Shown here: piece by piece, positions 28,512-38,599 of the stretch | Numbering within the stretch: position 1 is the first letter of the stretch | Layout: each line of letters begins with the position of its first letter | NCBI RefSeq assembly: GCF_020172685.1 | Contig: NZ_CP083986.1 | Coordinates: 2,659,433-2,723,432, forward strand | Source of the DNA: [Mycobacterium] nativiensis | GTDB taxonomy: Bacteria > Actinomycetota > Actinomycetes > Mycobacteriales > Mycobacteriaceae | Reading direction: 5' to 3' | Length of the DNA: 64,000 bases | Translations under genes and position numbers: made by a program | The notes under the pieces: generated by a model | Databases searched by the model: none | What the model saw: the letters and a program-made list of their open reading frames with translations, nothing else | What the model was told of the DNA's origin: nothing

Positions 28512-31500
28512 TCAGGGCTCGGTCTCGTCCTCCGGCGGTTGGGTCACGGTCAGCATCTCGGTGGACGGGTCCGCGGCCGGTTCTGCCGGCCCCACGGACA
28601 TCTCCGGGAACGCAGTGGCCACCATGTCCTCGAAAATCCAGTCCGGCGCGTCGGCCTGGCCGGCGGCGGCATCGGCTTCCGGTTCACCGACAGCTTCGGG
28701 TGCGCCGACGGCGCCCGATGCGCCGACGGCGGCAGCCACCGGAACGGCCGAACGCGACGCCCGCGCCGGATGCTCCCGCACGTTCAGCGGCCACCAGAAC
28801 CACCGACCCAGCAGCGCCGCAACGGACGGCATCAGGAACGAGCGCACGATCAGGGTGTCGAACAGCAGGCCGAGCCCGATGGTGGTACCCACCTGGCCCA
28901 CCACCCGCAAGTCACTGACCAGCATGGACGCCATGGTGAAGGCGAACACCAACCCTGCCGCGGTGACGACCTTGCCGGTGCCGCCCATCGCTCGGATGAT
29001 GCCGGTCTTGAGCCCGGCACTCATCTCCTCCTTGAATCGGGCGACCAACAGCAGGTTGTAGTCACAGCCCACCGCCAGCAGGATGATCACCGACATCACC
29101 ATCACCAGCCAATGCAGGTTGATGCCGAAGATGTACTGCCACACCAATACCGACAGCCCGACGGACGCCCCCAACGAGGCCAGCACCGTTCCGACGATCA
29201 CCAGCGAGGCGATAAAGCTGCGTGTGATCAACAGCATGATGATGAAAATGATTGCCAGCGAAGTGATCCCGGCGATCAGCAGGTCATAGTCGGCGATTCC
29301 CTGCAGGTCGTTGAACAGTGCCGCGGTGCCTGCCACATAGACCTTGGCAGTCGACAACGGTGTGCCCTTGAGGGATTCGGTGGCGGCCTTCTTGATCAGG
29401 TTCACCCGTGCCATACCGTCCGGGGTCGCCGGGTAGCCGTCGTGGGTGATGAAGAAGCGCGCCGCGTGCCCGTCCGGCGACAGGAACAGCTGGATCACCC
29501 GTTTGAAGTCCGGGTTGTCGAATGCTTCCCGGGGCAGGTAGAACGAGTCGTCGCTCTTGGCGGCGTCGAAGTCCTGGCCCATCGCGGCCGAATCCCCGCC
29601 GACTTCCTCGGCCTGCGCCATGATCCCGGACATCGTGCTGTTCAGCGTCAGCATCATGGTCTGCAGGCTGCGCATCGCGGCAATCTGCGCCGGCATCATA
29701 TCGAGCAGTTGCGGCGTCACCGCATCGACGTTGCTCATGACCGGCGCCAGCTCGTTGATCTTGTCGGTGAGCAGGTTGGCACTGTCCATCGACGCGTATG
29801 CCGACCGCAACGACAAACACGTCGGATCGCCACGGCAATCCTGTTGCGAGGAAACCGATTCGCGCAGCAGCTTGGAGGAATTGTTGAAATCGGCCATGTG
29901 CCTGCGCATCTCCGCGGCCACGTCCATCGCCTCGTGCGAGACACCGGTCGCTTCGTGCGTGTTATCGGCCATCTGCTGCATAAGGCCATACATTCGTTGC
30001 AGCGAGGCGATGGTGCCCTCAAGATCGTCGGCCTGCTTGCGCATGTCGGTGACCCGACTCTTGACGAAGTCCAGGTTCTGCATCTGCCCGGCGTTCTGCA
30101 TGCTGAGCAGGAACGGGATCGAGGTGTGCCCCAGCGGGGCCCCCTCCGGCCGCGTCACCCCCTGCACCAGTGCCACACCCTCGACCGCGAAGACACTCTT
30201 GGCCAGCTTGTTGAGCACCAGGAAGTCCGCCGAGTTGCGCATGTCGCGATCGGCTTCGACCAGCAGCACCTCCGGCAGCAGCCGCGATTCCGGGAAGTGC
30301 CGCGACGCGGCGGCCCAGCCGAGGTTGGCCGGGGTGTCCTTCGGAATGAAGGACGGGTCCTTGTAGCTCACCTGATAGCCGGGCAGCGCCAGCAGTCCGA
30401 TCAGCGCAACTGCGCTGGCAGCCACGAAGATCGGACCGGGCCACCTCACGATCGCGGTGCCGATCTTGCGCCAGCCGCGGTCCGACATCTTGCGTCGGGG
30501 CTCCAACAGACCGTAGCGACTGGCGACGGTCAGGACCGCCGGAACCAGCGTCAGCGCGATGGCCACCGCGACGAGCATTCCGACCGCGCACGGGATACCC
30601 ATGGTCTGAAAGACCGGCAACCGGGTGAAGCTCAAACACAAGGTTGCGCCGGCGATCGTCAGGCCCGACGCCAGCACCACATGGGCGACCCCGCGGTAAG
30701 TGGTGTAATACGCCGTTTCCGGGTCCTCACCGGCGTGCCGGGCCTCGTGATAGCGACCGATGAAGAAGATGCCGTAGTCGGTACCGGCGGCGATCGCCAA
30801 CGTCACCAAGATGTTGATCGCGAACGTGGACAACCCGATCAGGCCGACGTGTCCCAGGAAAGCGACGATCCCGCGCGCCGCGGCCAGCTCGATACCGACC
30901 ACGGCCAACAGCAGAGCGACGGTGCTGAACGAGCGATAGAGCAGCATCAACATCAGCGTGATGACCGAAACGGTGGCCAGCAGGATCTTCAGCACCGCAC
31001 GGTCACCGCTGGTGTTCATGTCGGTGACCATGGGGGCCGGACCGGTGACGTAAGCCCGGACGCCCGGCGGCGCCGGTGTGCGGTTCACGATGTCCCGGAC
31101 CGCTTCGACGGAGTCGTTGGCCAGCGCCTCACCCTGGTTTCCGGCGAGGTTCAGCTGGACCAGCGCCGCCTTGCCGTCGGCACTTTGGGCTCCGCCCGCG
31201 GTGAGCGGGTCTCCCCAGAAGTCCTGGATGTGCTGGATGTGTTTCGTGTCGGCATTGAGCTGAGCAATCAGCTCGTTGTAGTAGCGGTGGGCGGATTCGC
31301 CCAGGGGCTCGTCACCCTCGATGACGATCATCGCCGCGCTGTCGGTGTTCGACTCCTGGAATACGTGCCCCAGCCGCGCCATCGCCTGAATGGACGGTGC
31401 GTCCTTGGCGCTCAACGAAACCGGGTGCTCCTTGGCGACCTGTTCCAGTGCCGGAACCGCCAGGCTCACCAACAGTGTGATCGCCACCCAGCCCAGGATG

Positions 31501-31571
31501 ATGGGCAGGGCGAACCTGCGGACCAACCCCGGTGCGGATGGCCGACTACGACTCGGATGGTGCGTCTTCAT
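28512..31571 (-). CDS. MmpL-family RND lipid transporter
   Basis: This 1019-residue inner-membrane transporter has two RND halves. Each half has one N-terminal helix, a large periplasmic loop and five further helices. The proton-relay segments [12 protein letters not shown] (first half) and [12 protein letters not shown] (second half) carry the Asp-Tyr pairs. The second-half periplasmic loop is long and helical (residues ~470-720), as in lipid-exporting MmpLs. A ~100-residue low-complexity C-terminal tail follows ([18 protein letters not shown]). No MmpS gene is adjacent. Placement beside lipid-tailoring genes suggests export of their product, which is inference. Confidence 0.9.
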   Translation of the reverse strand: MKTHHPSRSRPSAPGLVRRFALPIILGWVAITLLVSLAVPALEQVAKEHPVSLSAKDAPSIQAMARLGHVFQESNTDSAAMIVIEGDEPLGESAHRYYNELIAQLNADTKHIQHIQDFWGDPLTAGGAQSADGKAALVQLNLAGNQGEALANDSVEAVRDIVNRTPAPPGVRAYVTGPAPMVTDMNTSGDRAVLKILLATVSVITLMLMLLYRSFSTVALLLAVVGIELAAARGIVAFLGHVGLIGLSTFAINILVTLAIAAGTDYGIFFIGRYHEARHAGEDPETAYYTTYRGVAHVVLASGLTIAGATLCLSFTRLPVFQTMGIPCAVGMLVAVAIALTLVPAVLTVASRYGLLEPRRKMSDRGWRKIGTAIVRWPGPIFVAASAVALIGLLALPGYQVSYKDPSFIPKDTPANLGWAAASRHFPESRLLPEVLLVEADRDMRNSADFLVLNKLAKSVFAVEGVALVQGVTRPEGAPLGHTSIPFLLSMQNAGQMQNLDFVKSRVTDMRKQADDLEGTIASLQRMYGLMQQMADNTHEATGVSHEAMDVAAEMRRHMADFNNSSKLLRESVSSQQDCRGDPTCLSLRSAYASMDSANLLTDKINELAPVMSNVDAVTPQLLDMMPAQIAAMRSLQTMMLTLNSTMSGIMAQAEEVGGDSAAMGQDFDAAKSDDSFYLPREAFDNPDFKRVIQLFLSPDGHAARFFITHDGYPATPDGMARVNLIKKAATESLKGTPLSTAKVYVAGTAALFNDLQGIADYDLLIAGITSLAIIFIIMLLITRSFIASLVIVGTVLASLGASVGLSVLVWQYIFGINLHWLVMVMSVIILLAVGCDYNLLLVARFKEEMSAGLKTGIIRAMGGTGKVVTAAGLVFAFTMASMLVSDLRVVGQVGTTIGLGLLFDTLIVRSFLMPSVAALLGRWFWWPLNVREHPARASRSAVPVAAAVGASGAVGAPEAVGEPEADAAAGQADAPDWIFEDMVATAFPEMSVGPAEPAADPSTEMLTVTQPPEDETEP

Positions 31572-31640
31572 CGGCCCCTCACCAGAAGAAATACCCAAGC
31601 GATCACTTTAACCCCCAGTTCAGGACCGCGACGGCAGAAA

Positions 31641-33128
31641 TTACCCGATCAGGTAGTCAGACAGCGGGAAGTGGTCCTGCTCCTTCACCGCGCTGCGCAC
31701 CGAGGTCGGCCGGAACAGCGGGGCCTCCCCGGTGCTCTGGTTGAACCAGTAGGAATTCGAGGTCGCGCAGTTGCCGAGATGGAACACCGAGCTGTCCAGC
31801 AGCCCCATCATCCGCTCGTAGAACCGGGCGTTGGCCTCCTCGGTGACTTCGAACGTGCGCGCCCCCCGGCGCTGCACCTCGCCGAACAGCCGATTCATGT
31901 GCCGAGTCTGGTATTCCACGGTGTTGAACCAGGACAACCCGACCCACGAGAACGGGCTGGCCATGTTGATGAAGTTCGGGAACTGCGGGGCCGTCATGCC
32001 CTGATAGGCCTGGAAACGGGTCTCACGCCACCATTTGCCCAGGTTGCGACCGCCGCGCCCGATCACCTCGATCGCCGGCAGGTTGCCCTCCCAGACGTCG
32101 TATCCCGTCGCCAGCACCAGGGTGTCGATCTCGCGCTTGGTGCCGTCCCGCGCCACGACGCCGTCGGGTTCGATCCGCTCGATCCCCTCGGTCACCAGGT
32201 GCACATTCGGCCTGGCGAAGGTCGGGTAGTAGTCGTTGGAGATCGACGGACGCTTGCAGCCGAAGTCGAAATCGGGCCGCATCTTGTCGGCGAGTTCACG
32301 ATCCTGCACCCCGCGGCGCCGATGCAGCGCCGATTGGGCCGCCATCGCCTTGTTGAGGAACTTGAAGCGCCGGTAGCGCCACATGGTCAGGACCATCATG
32401 AAGTCGGTGGTGTTGTCGGTGAGCCACCGCACGATGCGCTGGGTGAACGGCACCCGGGCGAACATCCGCTGCGCCACGGGCGGAAATACCACGTCGGACT
32501 TGGGCGTCACCAGGATCGGGGTGCGCTGATACACCGTCAGATCGGCGACCTCTTTGGCCAACTCGGGGATCACCTGGATCCCGGTGGACCCGGTTCCGAT
32601 GACCGCCGCCCGACGGCCCGCCATCGAGTAATCGTGGTCCCACTCGGCGGTGTGCACGATATGGCCGGCGAACGTCTCGATGCCGGGGATCTCGGGGATC
32701 TTCGGCTGGCACAGGAAGCCGGTGGCCACGATGAGGAACTGCGAGGTCAGCGTCTCACCGCCGGCCAACGCCACCCGCCACACCTGGGCCTCCTCGTCCC
32801 ACTGGGCGCCGTCGACCGTGGTGTTGAAGCGCATGAAGCGCGTCACGTCATATTTGTCGGCCACATGCTCGGCGTAGGCCTGGACCTCGTTACCGGGGGC
32901 GAACAGCCGCGACCAGTAGGGGTTGGGCTCGAACCAGTAGGAATAAGTAGTAGAGGGCTGGTCGACGGAGAGTCCCGGGTAGTGGTTGACCCGCCATGTT
33001 CCGCCGAGTCCGTCCAGGCGGTCGACGATCAGAATGTTGTCGTAGCCCAGCTTGTTGAGTTGAATCGCCGTACCGATTCCACCGAAGCCCGCGCCAACGA
33101 TGATGGCGTCGTATTGCTGGGTCCCCAT
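31641..33128 (-). CDS. Baeyer-Villiger-type FAD/NADPH monooxygenase
   Basis: This 495-residue class B flavoprotein has FAD-site VGAGFGGIGTA, the GGTWRVNHYPG segment, and the BVMO fingerprint FAGHIVHTAEWDHD. The NADPH Rossmann site is AVIGTGSTGIQV, and a C-terminal ATGYDVW segment follows. Such enzymes insert oxygen next to a ketone to give an ester, or oxidise nitrogen or sulfur. The ATG at 33128 is used; TACCGT (minus strand) lies 9 nt before it. It is downstream of the mmpL promoter and divergent from the diiron oxygenase, so likely part of the same pathway. Confidence 0.88.
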   Translation of the reverse strand: MGTQQYDAIIVGAGFGGIGTAIQLNKLGYDNILIVDRLDGLGGTWRVNHYPGLSVDQPSTTYSYWFEPNPYWSRLFAPGNEVQAYAEHVADKYDVTRFMRFNTTVDGAQWDEEAQVWRVALAGGETLTSQFLIVATGFLCQPKIPEIPGIETFAGHIVHTAEWDHDYSMAGRRAAVIGTGSTGIQVIPELAKEVADLTVYQRTPILVTPKSDVVFPPVAQRMFARVPFTQRIVRWLTDNTTDFMMVLTMWRYRRFKFLNKAMAAQSALHRRRGVQDRELADKMRPDFDFGCKRPSISNDYYPTFARPNVHLVTEGIERIEPDGVVARDGTKREIDTLVLATGYDVWEGNLPAIEVIGRGGRNLGKWWRETRFQAYQGMTAPQFPNFINMASPFSWVGLSWFNTVEYQTRHMNRLFGEVQRRGARTFEVTEEANARFYERMMGLLDSSVFHLGNCATSNSYWFNQSTGEAPLFRPTSVRSAVKEQDHFPLSDYLIG

Positions 33129-33369
33129 AAGGACGACACGGTACCGCAAGAAAGCCAGATCTCGCTGGTCGCGCAGCTCAGCCGAACCGCGCTCAGCCGG
33201 GCCCGAAGGTCAAGCTTCGGACGCTGCCCGATCGCGACTTGGCCGCGGGATGGCGGCAATCACACCACAGCGGCGCGCCAAGCCTTAGGGTTTTGCCAAA
33301 CTCGGCTGTAAGCTTCAAACTCGGCTGCGCCCCATGGCGGTGCGGGCCTGGGAAGAGGATGGTTCCGAG

Positions 33370-34461
33370 ATGCCGACCGTCGTGAACGACATCTGCTGGC
33401 TACTGGCCGGCATGCTTGCGGTGTCCTCTATTCCCTGCGCTGCTTTATACCTGGTGCGACGCTGGAAAAGGGCCATGGACGTCGGCGGCGACGGGGCGTA
33501 CCGCGAGATTCTCGCGACGCTCTCCGACAGTTCGGTGCGGCGCAACTTCAACCCGTACGTGGACATCGAATGGGATTCGCCCGAACTCGCCGTCCGCTCG
33601 GACGACGCGAGCTGGGTCCTGTCAACGACGGACCCGTTGGGGCGCCACCCGTGGTACCAGGCGCAGCCCTTGCAGAAGAAGATCGCGATGGGCATGTGGC
33701 GACAGGCCAACATGGCCAAGGTCGGCGTGCAGTTCGAGGGCATTCTGGTTCGGGGCCTGATGCACTACACGTTCTGGATCCCGAACGGCTCCCCGGAATA
33801 CCGCTACTGCCTGCATGAGTGCATCGAAGAGTGCAACCACACCCTGATGTTCCAGGAGTTGATCAACCGCATCGGGATCGATGTCCCCGGAATGCCGCGC
33901 TGGCTGCGGCTGTTGTCTCCGGTCGTCCCGCTCTACGCCGGACCGCTGCCCAACTCGTTCTTCTTCGGGGTTCTGGCGGGCGAGGTGCCCTTCGACTACC
34001 TGCAGACCAATGCGCTGCGCGAGGACGTGACGGTCCATCCGATCGTCCGGCGAATGATCGGCATCCACGTCGCCGAAGAGGCACGCCACATCTCGTTCGC
34101 GCACAAGTACCTGGAGCGGCGGGTACCACAACTGTGGTGGAGCAGCAGGTTCATGCTCTCGCTGTACGTGCCGGTTGTCATGCGGATGCTCGGCCAGGCG
34201 ATGGTGGTGCCGCCCCGCCAGTTCTTCCGCACGTTCGATATTCCGCGGTCAGCACGCCGGGAGTGGTTCTTCGGCGCACCGGATGCACGCCAGTCCTGGC
34301 GGGACATGTTCGCCGACGTTCGGATGCTCTGCACCGAACTGGGTCTGATGAATCCCGCGGCGCGCCTGATGTGGCGCATCTGCAAGATCGACGGGGCCCC
34401 GTCGCGGTACCGCGGGGAACCTCAGCGCGCGCAGGTGCCGATGCGCGTTACCGGCGTCTAG
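33370..34461 (+). CDS. AurF-like diiron oxygenase with N-terminal membrane helix
   Basis: This 363-residue protein fits the AurF (p-aminobenzoate N-oxygenase, PF11583) family. The diiron ligands are visible in LHECIEECNHTLMFQ and IGIHVAEEARHISFAHKY, with another carboxylate in VQFEGILVRG. An N-terminal hydrophobic helix (ICWLLAGMLAVSSIPCAALYL) may tether it to the membrane, near a lipid substrate. Family members oxidise amines to nitro or hydroxylamine groups, but mycobacterial members may hydroxylate other compounds. The start is uncertain: the ATG at 33334 is alternative. Confidence 0.8.
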   Translation: MPTVVNDICWLLAGMLAVSSIPCAALYLVRRWKRAMDVGGDGAYREILATLSDSSVRRNFNPYVDIEWDSPELAVRSDDASWVLSTTDPLGRHPWYQAQPLQKKIAMGMWRQANMAKVGVQFEGILVRGLMHYTFWIPNGSPEYRYCLHECIEECNHTLMFQELINRIGIDVPGMPRWLRLLSPVVPLYAGPLPNSFFFGVLAGEVPFDYLQTNALREDVTVHPIVRRMIGIHVAEEARHISFAHKYLERRVPQLWWSSRFMLSLYVPVVMRMLGQAMVVPPRQFFRTFDIPRSARREWFFGAPDARQSWRDMFADVRMLCTELGLMNPAARLMWRICKIDGAPSRYRGEPQRAQVPMRVTGV

Positions 34462-34480
34462 AGCACCCGCTGAGCTGTGC

Positions 34481-34486
34481 CATACT
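34481..34486 (+). promoter_or_regulatory. -10-like CATACT of the first Rv2952-like methyltransferase gene
   Basis: CATACT lies 6 nt before the ATG at 34493. The same hexamer and spacing precede the paralogue at 37757. Confidence 0.45.
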
Positions 34487-34492
34487 TTCGGT

Positions 34493-35326
34493 ATGGTGCG
34501 TTCCCCATCTGAGACCTTGGAAAAAGTCGGCGCCGATCTGGTCTACCGGATCTCGGCAATGCCGCTGTACAAGAAGGCCTTTAAGTACTGGTACCCGTTC
34601 ATGACCAAGCGGATGGGACACGACGACGTCGTCTTCCTCAACTGGGGTTACGAGCAGGACCCGCCGCTGGGCCTCAAGCTCGACGAGGCCGATGAAGAGA
34701 ACCGGTACTCGATCCAGCTCTACCACCAGACCGCCACCCAGATCGACCTGGCCGGCAAGAACGTGCTCGAGGTCAGCTCCGGCCACGGCGGCGGTGCCTC
34801 CTTCCTGGCCCGCACGCTGGCGCCCGCGTCCTACACCGGCCTGGACTTCAACCCCGACGGCGTGGCTTTCTGCCAGAAGCGCCACCAGGTGCCGGGCTTG
34901 GAGTTCGTGCAGGGTGACGCGCTGAACCTGCCGTTCCCGGACAATTCGTTCGACGCGGTGGTCAACGTCGAGGCCTCGCACATCTACCCGGACTTCGCAC
35001 AGTTCGTCCGCGAGGTGGGCCGGGTGCTGCGTCCCGGTGGGCACTTCCTGCACACCGACTTCCGCGCCAAGGAAGACATCGAGTCCTGGCAGCAGACCCT
35101 GGCCACCCCGCCGCTGCGGCTGGTCAACGAGCGCGACATCAGTCGCGAGGTCGTTCGCGGCCTCGCGGCCAACTCGCCGCGCTCCAACGATCTGATCAAC
35201 GAGCGGATGCCGTTCTTCCTGCGCCGCTTCGCCCGGGAATTCGCGGTGGTCGAGGGGTCGCTGTTCTACCGTGACCTGGACCGCGGCGAGATCACCTACC
35301 GCATCTTCGACCTCGTCAAGGACTGA
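34493..35326 (+). CDS. Rv2952-like lipid O-methyltransferase (copy 1)
   Basis: This 277-residue class I methyltransferase is close to the phthiotriol/phenolphthiotriol dimycocerosate methyltransferase (Rv2952) as I remember it: YKKAFKYWYPFMTKRMG, VFLNWGYEQDPPL, and LYHQTATQIDLAGKNVLEVSSGHGGGAS holding the SAM site. GLDFNPDGVAFCQKRH and VNVEASHIYPDF follow. In DIM/PGL synthesis Rv2952 methylates the phthiotriol hydroxyl group; related enzymes methylate glycopeptidolipid sugars. Motif I reads VSSGHGGG, while the paralogue has VSCGHGGG. A strong terminator follows. Confidence 0.85.
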   Translation: MVRSPSETLEKVGADLVYRISAMPLYKKAFKYWYPFMTKRMGHDDVVFLNWGYEQDPPLGLKLDEADEENRYSIQLYHQTATQIDLAGKNVLEVSSGHGGGASFLARTLAPASYTGLDFNPDGVAFCQKRHQVPGLEFVQGDALNLPFPDNSFDAVVNVEASHIYPDFAQFVREVGRVLRPGGHFLHTDFRAKEDIESWQQTLATPPLRLVNERDISREVVRGLAANSPRSNDLINERMPFFLRRFAREFAVVEGSLFYRDLDRGEITYRIFDLVKD

Positions 35327-35346
35327 GGGCAACAGAATCGTCGGAT

Positions 35347-35394
35347 CGCCGGAGCGGGCCGGGACGCCAGTCCCCCCGCTCCGGCGCTTCTTTA
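35347..35394 (+). terminator. Intrinsic terminator after methyltransferase copy 1
   Basis: The 12-bp stem CGCCGGAGCGGG (35347-35358) and CCCGCTCCGGCG (35375-35386) has a 16-nt loop and is followed by CTTCTTTA, a short T-rich run. It ends the transcript before the P450 gene, which therefore needs its own promoter. Confidence 0.75.
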
Positions 35395-35503
35395 GGGACC
35401 GCCGACCCTTCAGCCGACGAACCAAACCGGGTTAGGGTGGCGGCTGCGCCCAATCGCGGGGCCAATCGCACACACCCAACGATCGTGACGAGGGGCTTGC
35501 CAG

Positions 35504-36868
35504 ATGGACCAGAGGGAACTGACGCGCCGACTTCGATTCCGCGCCAGTCTGCTCAAGATCGGCACCGACGGGCTTATCGGGGTGGTCCGCGACCGGGCGA
35601 CCGCCTACCGATACGCCTTGACCGGACGCGAGACCGCACCGCTGACCGATTTCGACCCGTTCGCCCCCGAGACGATGCTCGACCCCTATCCGGGATACCG
35701 CACACTGCTCACCGGCCCCAAAGTCTGGTACAGCCGCAAACGCGGCATCTGGATCATCCCGGGTTACGACGAGGTCCGGCAGGCGTTGCGCGACGACGAG
35801 GCGTTGTCCTCGGCACAGAGCCAGGCCCGCTTCCGGGTCCGTCTACAGACCATGAACGCCACCGACCCGCCGGTGCACACCCGGCTGCGCCGGTCGGTGT
35901 CGCGAGCCTTCACCCCCCGCGCCATGAAATCGTGGGAGATCAACATCAACCGCGTCGCCGACGAACTCGTTGCCGAGATGATCGGGCGCGGACGAGTCGA
36001 GATCGTGGCCGACTTGGCCAAACCGCTGCCGAACCGGCTGATCACGATGATGCTGGCGATACCGCAGGAAGACCGCCACCAGTTCCTGGAATGGGCGGAC
36101 ACGATCAATGAGGCCGCGTTCGCACCGCTGAATCTGCGCGGGATGGCGATGAACATGCGCTCGAGTCAGGCGGTCATCGCGATGCACCGCAGTCTCGACC
36201 CGATGATCAAGGCGCGCCGTGCCGTATCCGGCGACGACCTGATCTCGATGCTGGCGGCGCCCAGCGGCGACGACACCCTCTCCGATGACGAGGTGTTCTG
36301 GACCGCGTCGATGCTCGTCGGCGCCGGCAGCGAGACCACGACGAACCTGATCTCGGGCCTGTTTCTGACGCTGGCACAGCGTCCGGACGTCTACACGCGG
36401 CTGCGTGAACACCCCGAGTTGATTCCCGCAGCCATCGAAGAGCAGCTGCGGCTGGTCTCCCCGGTTCAGGGGTTCTACCGGACCGCAACCCGTGACTATC
36501 GGGTCGGCGACCACACCATCCCGGCAGGTGCGCGGGTGTTGATCCTGTACGCGGCCGCCAATCGCGATCCGCAGCACTACCCCGATCCCGACACCTTCGA
36601 CTTGGACCGCAACCCGACCGACCACCTCGCGTTCGGTGGCGGTGCGCACTACTGTCTGGGCACGCACCTGACCCGGATCGAAGTGAGCCGGGTACTGACG
36701 CAGCTCATCCCCCATGTCAAGGCGATCCGGCTGGACGGTGAGCACCGCTACCTGGTGAATGCGACGATGCGCGGCCTAGAGCACCTGCCTGTCGAGTTGG
36801 TGCCCGCCGACGCCGACTCCGATGAGGCGGCGAGCGACTTACGATCCGGGTCCACCGGCACCCGATGA
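35504..36868 (+). CDS. Cytochrome P450
   Basis: This 454-residue soluble P450 has heme-binding FGGGAHYCLGTHL with the axial Cys, I-helix LVGAGSETTTN with the proton-delivery acid-Thr pair, and ExxR motif in EEQLRLVSPVQ. It hydroxylates or desaturates a lipid or steroid-like substrate with electrons from a ferredoxin that is not encoded here. A GAGGGG Shine-Dalgarno precedes the ATG at 35504. Its last codons overlap the SDR start by 4 bp, so the two act in tandem, perhaps hydroxylation followed by oxidation to a ketone. Confidence 0.92.
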   Translation: MDQRELTRRLRFRASLLKIGTDGLIGVVRDRATAYRYALTGRETAPLTDFDPFAPETMLDPYPGYRTLLTGPKVWYSRKRGIWIIPGYDEVRQALRDDEALSSAQSQARFRVRLQTMNATDPPVHTRLRRSVSRAFTPRAMKSWEININRVADELVAEMIGRGRVEIVADLAKPLPNRLITMMLAIPQEDRHQFLEWADTINEAAFAPLNLRGMAMNMRSSQAVIAMHRSLDPMIKARRAVSGDDLISMLAAPSGDDTLSDDEVFWTASMLVGAGSETTTNLISGLFLTLAQRPDVYTRLREHPELIPAAIEEQLRLVSPVQGFYRTATRDYRVGDHTIPAGARVLILYAAANRDPQHYPDPDTFDLDRNPTDHLAFGGGAHYCLGTHLTRIEVSRVLTQLIPHVKAIRLDGEHRYLVNATMRGLEHLPVELVPADADSDEAASDLRSGSTGTR

Positions 36869-37695
36869 CCGCCGAGCCGGTCGCCCTGGTCACCGGGGCG
36901 ACTAGCGGTATCGGCGAAGCGACCGCAGACCGGCTTCAGGCTGCCGGGTATTGCGTCTACGCCGTCGGCCGCAATCCTGAAGCGCTGCAACGCCTGCAGT
37001 CGCGCGGGCTGGCGGCCCGCGCGCTCGATATCACCGACGAGCAGGCGGTGGAACGCCTGATCGCGGAGATCATCGCCGAGCACGGCCGCGTGGACGTCTT
37101 GGTCAACTGCGCGGGGTTTCCGCTGACGTCGCCGCTCGAACAACTGCCGCTCGATGACCTGCGCAACCTCTTTGAGACCAATGTGGTTGCAGCACTTCGC
37201 CTGTCGCAGGCGGTGCTGCCCGGAATGCGTGGCCGCGGGGCGGGGGTCATCGTCAACATCGGCAGCACCGGGGGCCGCTTCGCCAGCCCGGGCGCCGGCG
37301 GGTATCACGTGATCAAGTACGGCATGGAGGCACTGTCGCTGTCGTTGCGCGCCGAGGTGGCACCGTTCGGCGTTCGAGTGGTGCTGCTCGACCCGACCGC
37401 GGTGCACACCCCGTTCGTCACCTCGCAGCAGGAGGCACAGCCGTCCTACGCCGACGACGACCCCTACGCGGCGTTCAAACGCCGTTACGCCGACAACACC
37501 CGCGAGCTGACCGCCAAGCGCGGGGTGATGATCGAGCCCGACGCCGTGGCCCGTGCCGTGGTGCGCGCTGTTCGGGCGCGCAACCCCAGACCGCGTTATG
37601 TCGTAGGCCTCTCCGGCAAGCTCACCGTGCTGGCTCGGGCTTTGCTGACCGACCGCATGTGGGACCGAATCCTGCTGCGCGGGTTACGCGACTGA
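36865..37695 (+). CDS. Short-chain dehydrogenase/reductase
   Basis: This 276-residue classical SDR has cofactor site VTGATSGIGEAT, NAG-like VNCAGFPL, catalytic Ser in IVNIGSTGG and YHVIK as the YxxxK pair. The residues around GRNPEAL (a basic residue after the second strand) suggest preference for NADP(H). It overlaps the P450 gene, so it probably acts on the P450 product, for example interconverting an alcohol and a ketone that the Baeyer-Villiger-type enzyme could then use. This order is inference. Confidence 0.88.
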   Translation: MTAEPVALVTGATSGIGEATADRLQAAGYCVYAVGRNPEALQRLQSRGLAARALDITDEQAVERLIAEIIAEHGRVDVLVNCAGFPLTSPLEQLPLDDLRNLFETNVVAALRLSQAVLPGMRGRGAGVIVNIGSTGGRFASPGAGGYHVIKYGMEALSLSLRAEVAPFGVRVVLLDPTAVHTPFVTSQQEAQPSYADDDPYAAFKRRYADNTRELTAKRGVMIEPDAVARAVVRAVRARNPRPRYVVGLSGKLTVLARALLTDRMWDRILLRGLRD

Positions 37696-37744
37696 GGCTC
37701 CCGAGCCCCCCGACCCAGTCACTGACCAGGCATACCGTCCGTGA

Positions 37745-37750
37745 CATACT
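37745..37750 (+). promoter_or_regulatory. -10-like CATACT of the second Rv2952-like methyltransferase gene
   Basis: CATACT is 6 nt before the ATG at 37757, in a GTGACATACTT context close to the GTGCCATACTT of copy 1. This points to common regulation. Confidence 0.45.
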
Positions 37751-37756
37751 TCCCGA

Positions 37757-38578
37757 ATGGCTACGATGAACCGCCTGATTTTTAATCCGGTTTCCCACCG
37801 CATCATGACGAATCCGTTCGTCTACCACTTGTTGTTCACCTCGTTCGTGACCAAGCGGTTCGCAACCCAGACCAAAATGCTCAGCGGTGACGACTGGCTG
37901 TTCCTGAACTACGGCTACGAAGAGGACCCGCCGATGGCGGTGCCGCTGGACGCCTCAGACGAGGCCAACCGCTTCTTCATTCAGCAGTACCACCGCACCG
38001 CCGCCCTGGCTGATATGGCCGGCAAGAAGGTGCTCGAGGTGAGCTGCGGCCACGGTGGCGGCGCGTCGTATGTGACCCGCACCTTCAAGCCCGCGTCCTA
38101 CACCGGTCTGGACCTCAACGAGACCGCCATCGAGTTCTGCCGGGAGCGCCACCAGCTGCCCGGGATGGACTTCGTGCAGGGCGACGCCGAGAACCTGCCC
38201 TTCGAGGACGACTCGTTCGACGTGGTGTTCCAAGTGGAGGCATCGCACCTGTACCCGCACCCGGCGAAGTTCTTCAACGGCGCGGCACGGGTTCTCGCTC
38301 CGGGCGGGCACTTCCTCTACACCGACTTCCGTCGGCGCAGCGAGCTGGCCCAGTGGGACGCCGAGCTGGCCGGCACCGGATTGCGCCTGGTGTCCGAAGA
38401 GGACATCAGCATGGACGTGTTGCGCGGCAACGAGAAGAACCTGGCCCGCAAGCAGGACATGATCGCCCACCACGGCGGCCTTGCCCGCTTCGCCAGCGCC
38501 GCGACCGACTGGACCTTCAACGGTGCGCTGAAGAACGGCGAGTTCGTCTACCGGCTGTACCACTTCACCAAGGACTGA
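37757..38578 (+). CDS. Rv2952-like lipid O-methyltransferase (copy 2)
   Basis: This 273-residue paralogue of the gene at 34493 has LFLNYGYEEDPPMAVPLDASDE, SAM-site KKVLEVSCGHGGGASY, GLDLNETAIEFC, and the QVEASHLYPHP segment where Rv2952 has NVEASHCYPHF. It ends YRLYHFTKD as Rv2952 does with YRMYCFTKD. Its N-terminus is different (MNRLIFNPVSHRIMTNPF), perhaps for another substrate. Two methyltransferases of this type in one locus suggest two methyl ethers on the product or alternative substrates. Confidence 0.85.
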   Translation: MATMNRLIFNPVSHRIMTNPFVYHLLFTSFVTKRFATQTKMLSGDDWLFLNYGYEEDPPMAVPLDASDEANRFFIQQYHRTAALADMAGKKVLEVSCGHGGGASYVTRTFKPASYTGLDLNETAIEFCRERHQLPGMDFVQGDAENLPFEDDSFDVVFQVEASHLYPHPAKFFNGAARVLAPGGHFLYTDFRRRSELAQWDAELAGTGLRLVSEEDISMDVLRGNEKNLARKQDMIAHHGGLARFASAATDWTFNGALKNGEFVYRLYHFTKD

Positions 38579-38599
38579 CGTCCTGGCGAACGGCTTGGG

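Noticed and set aside
27573..33311. A 1912-codon plus-strand open frame across the hemerythrin, OsmC, MmpL and monooxygenase genes
   Set aside because: It spans several clear minus-strand genes and their gaps, and the product has no domain. It is a chance frame of high-GC sequence.
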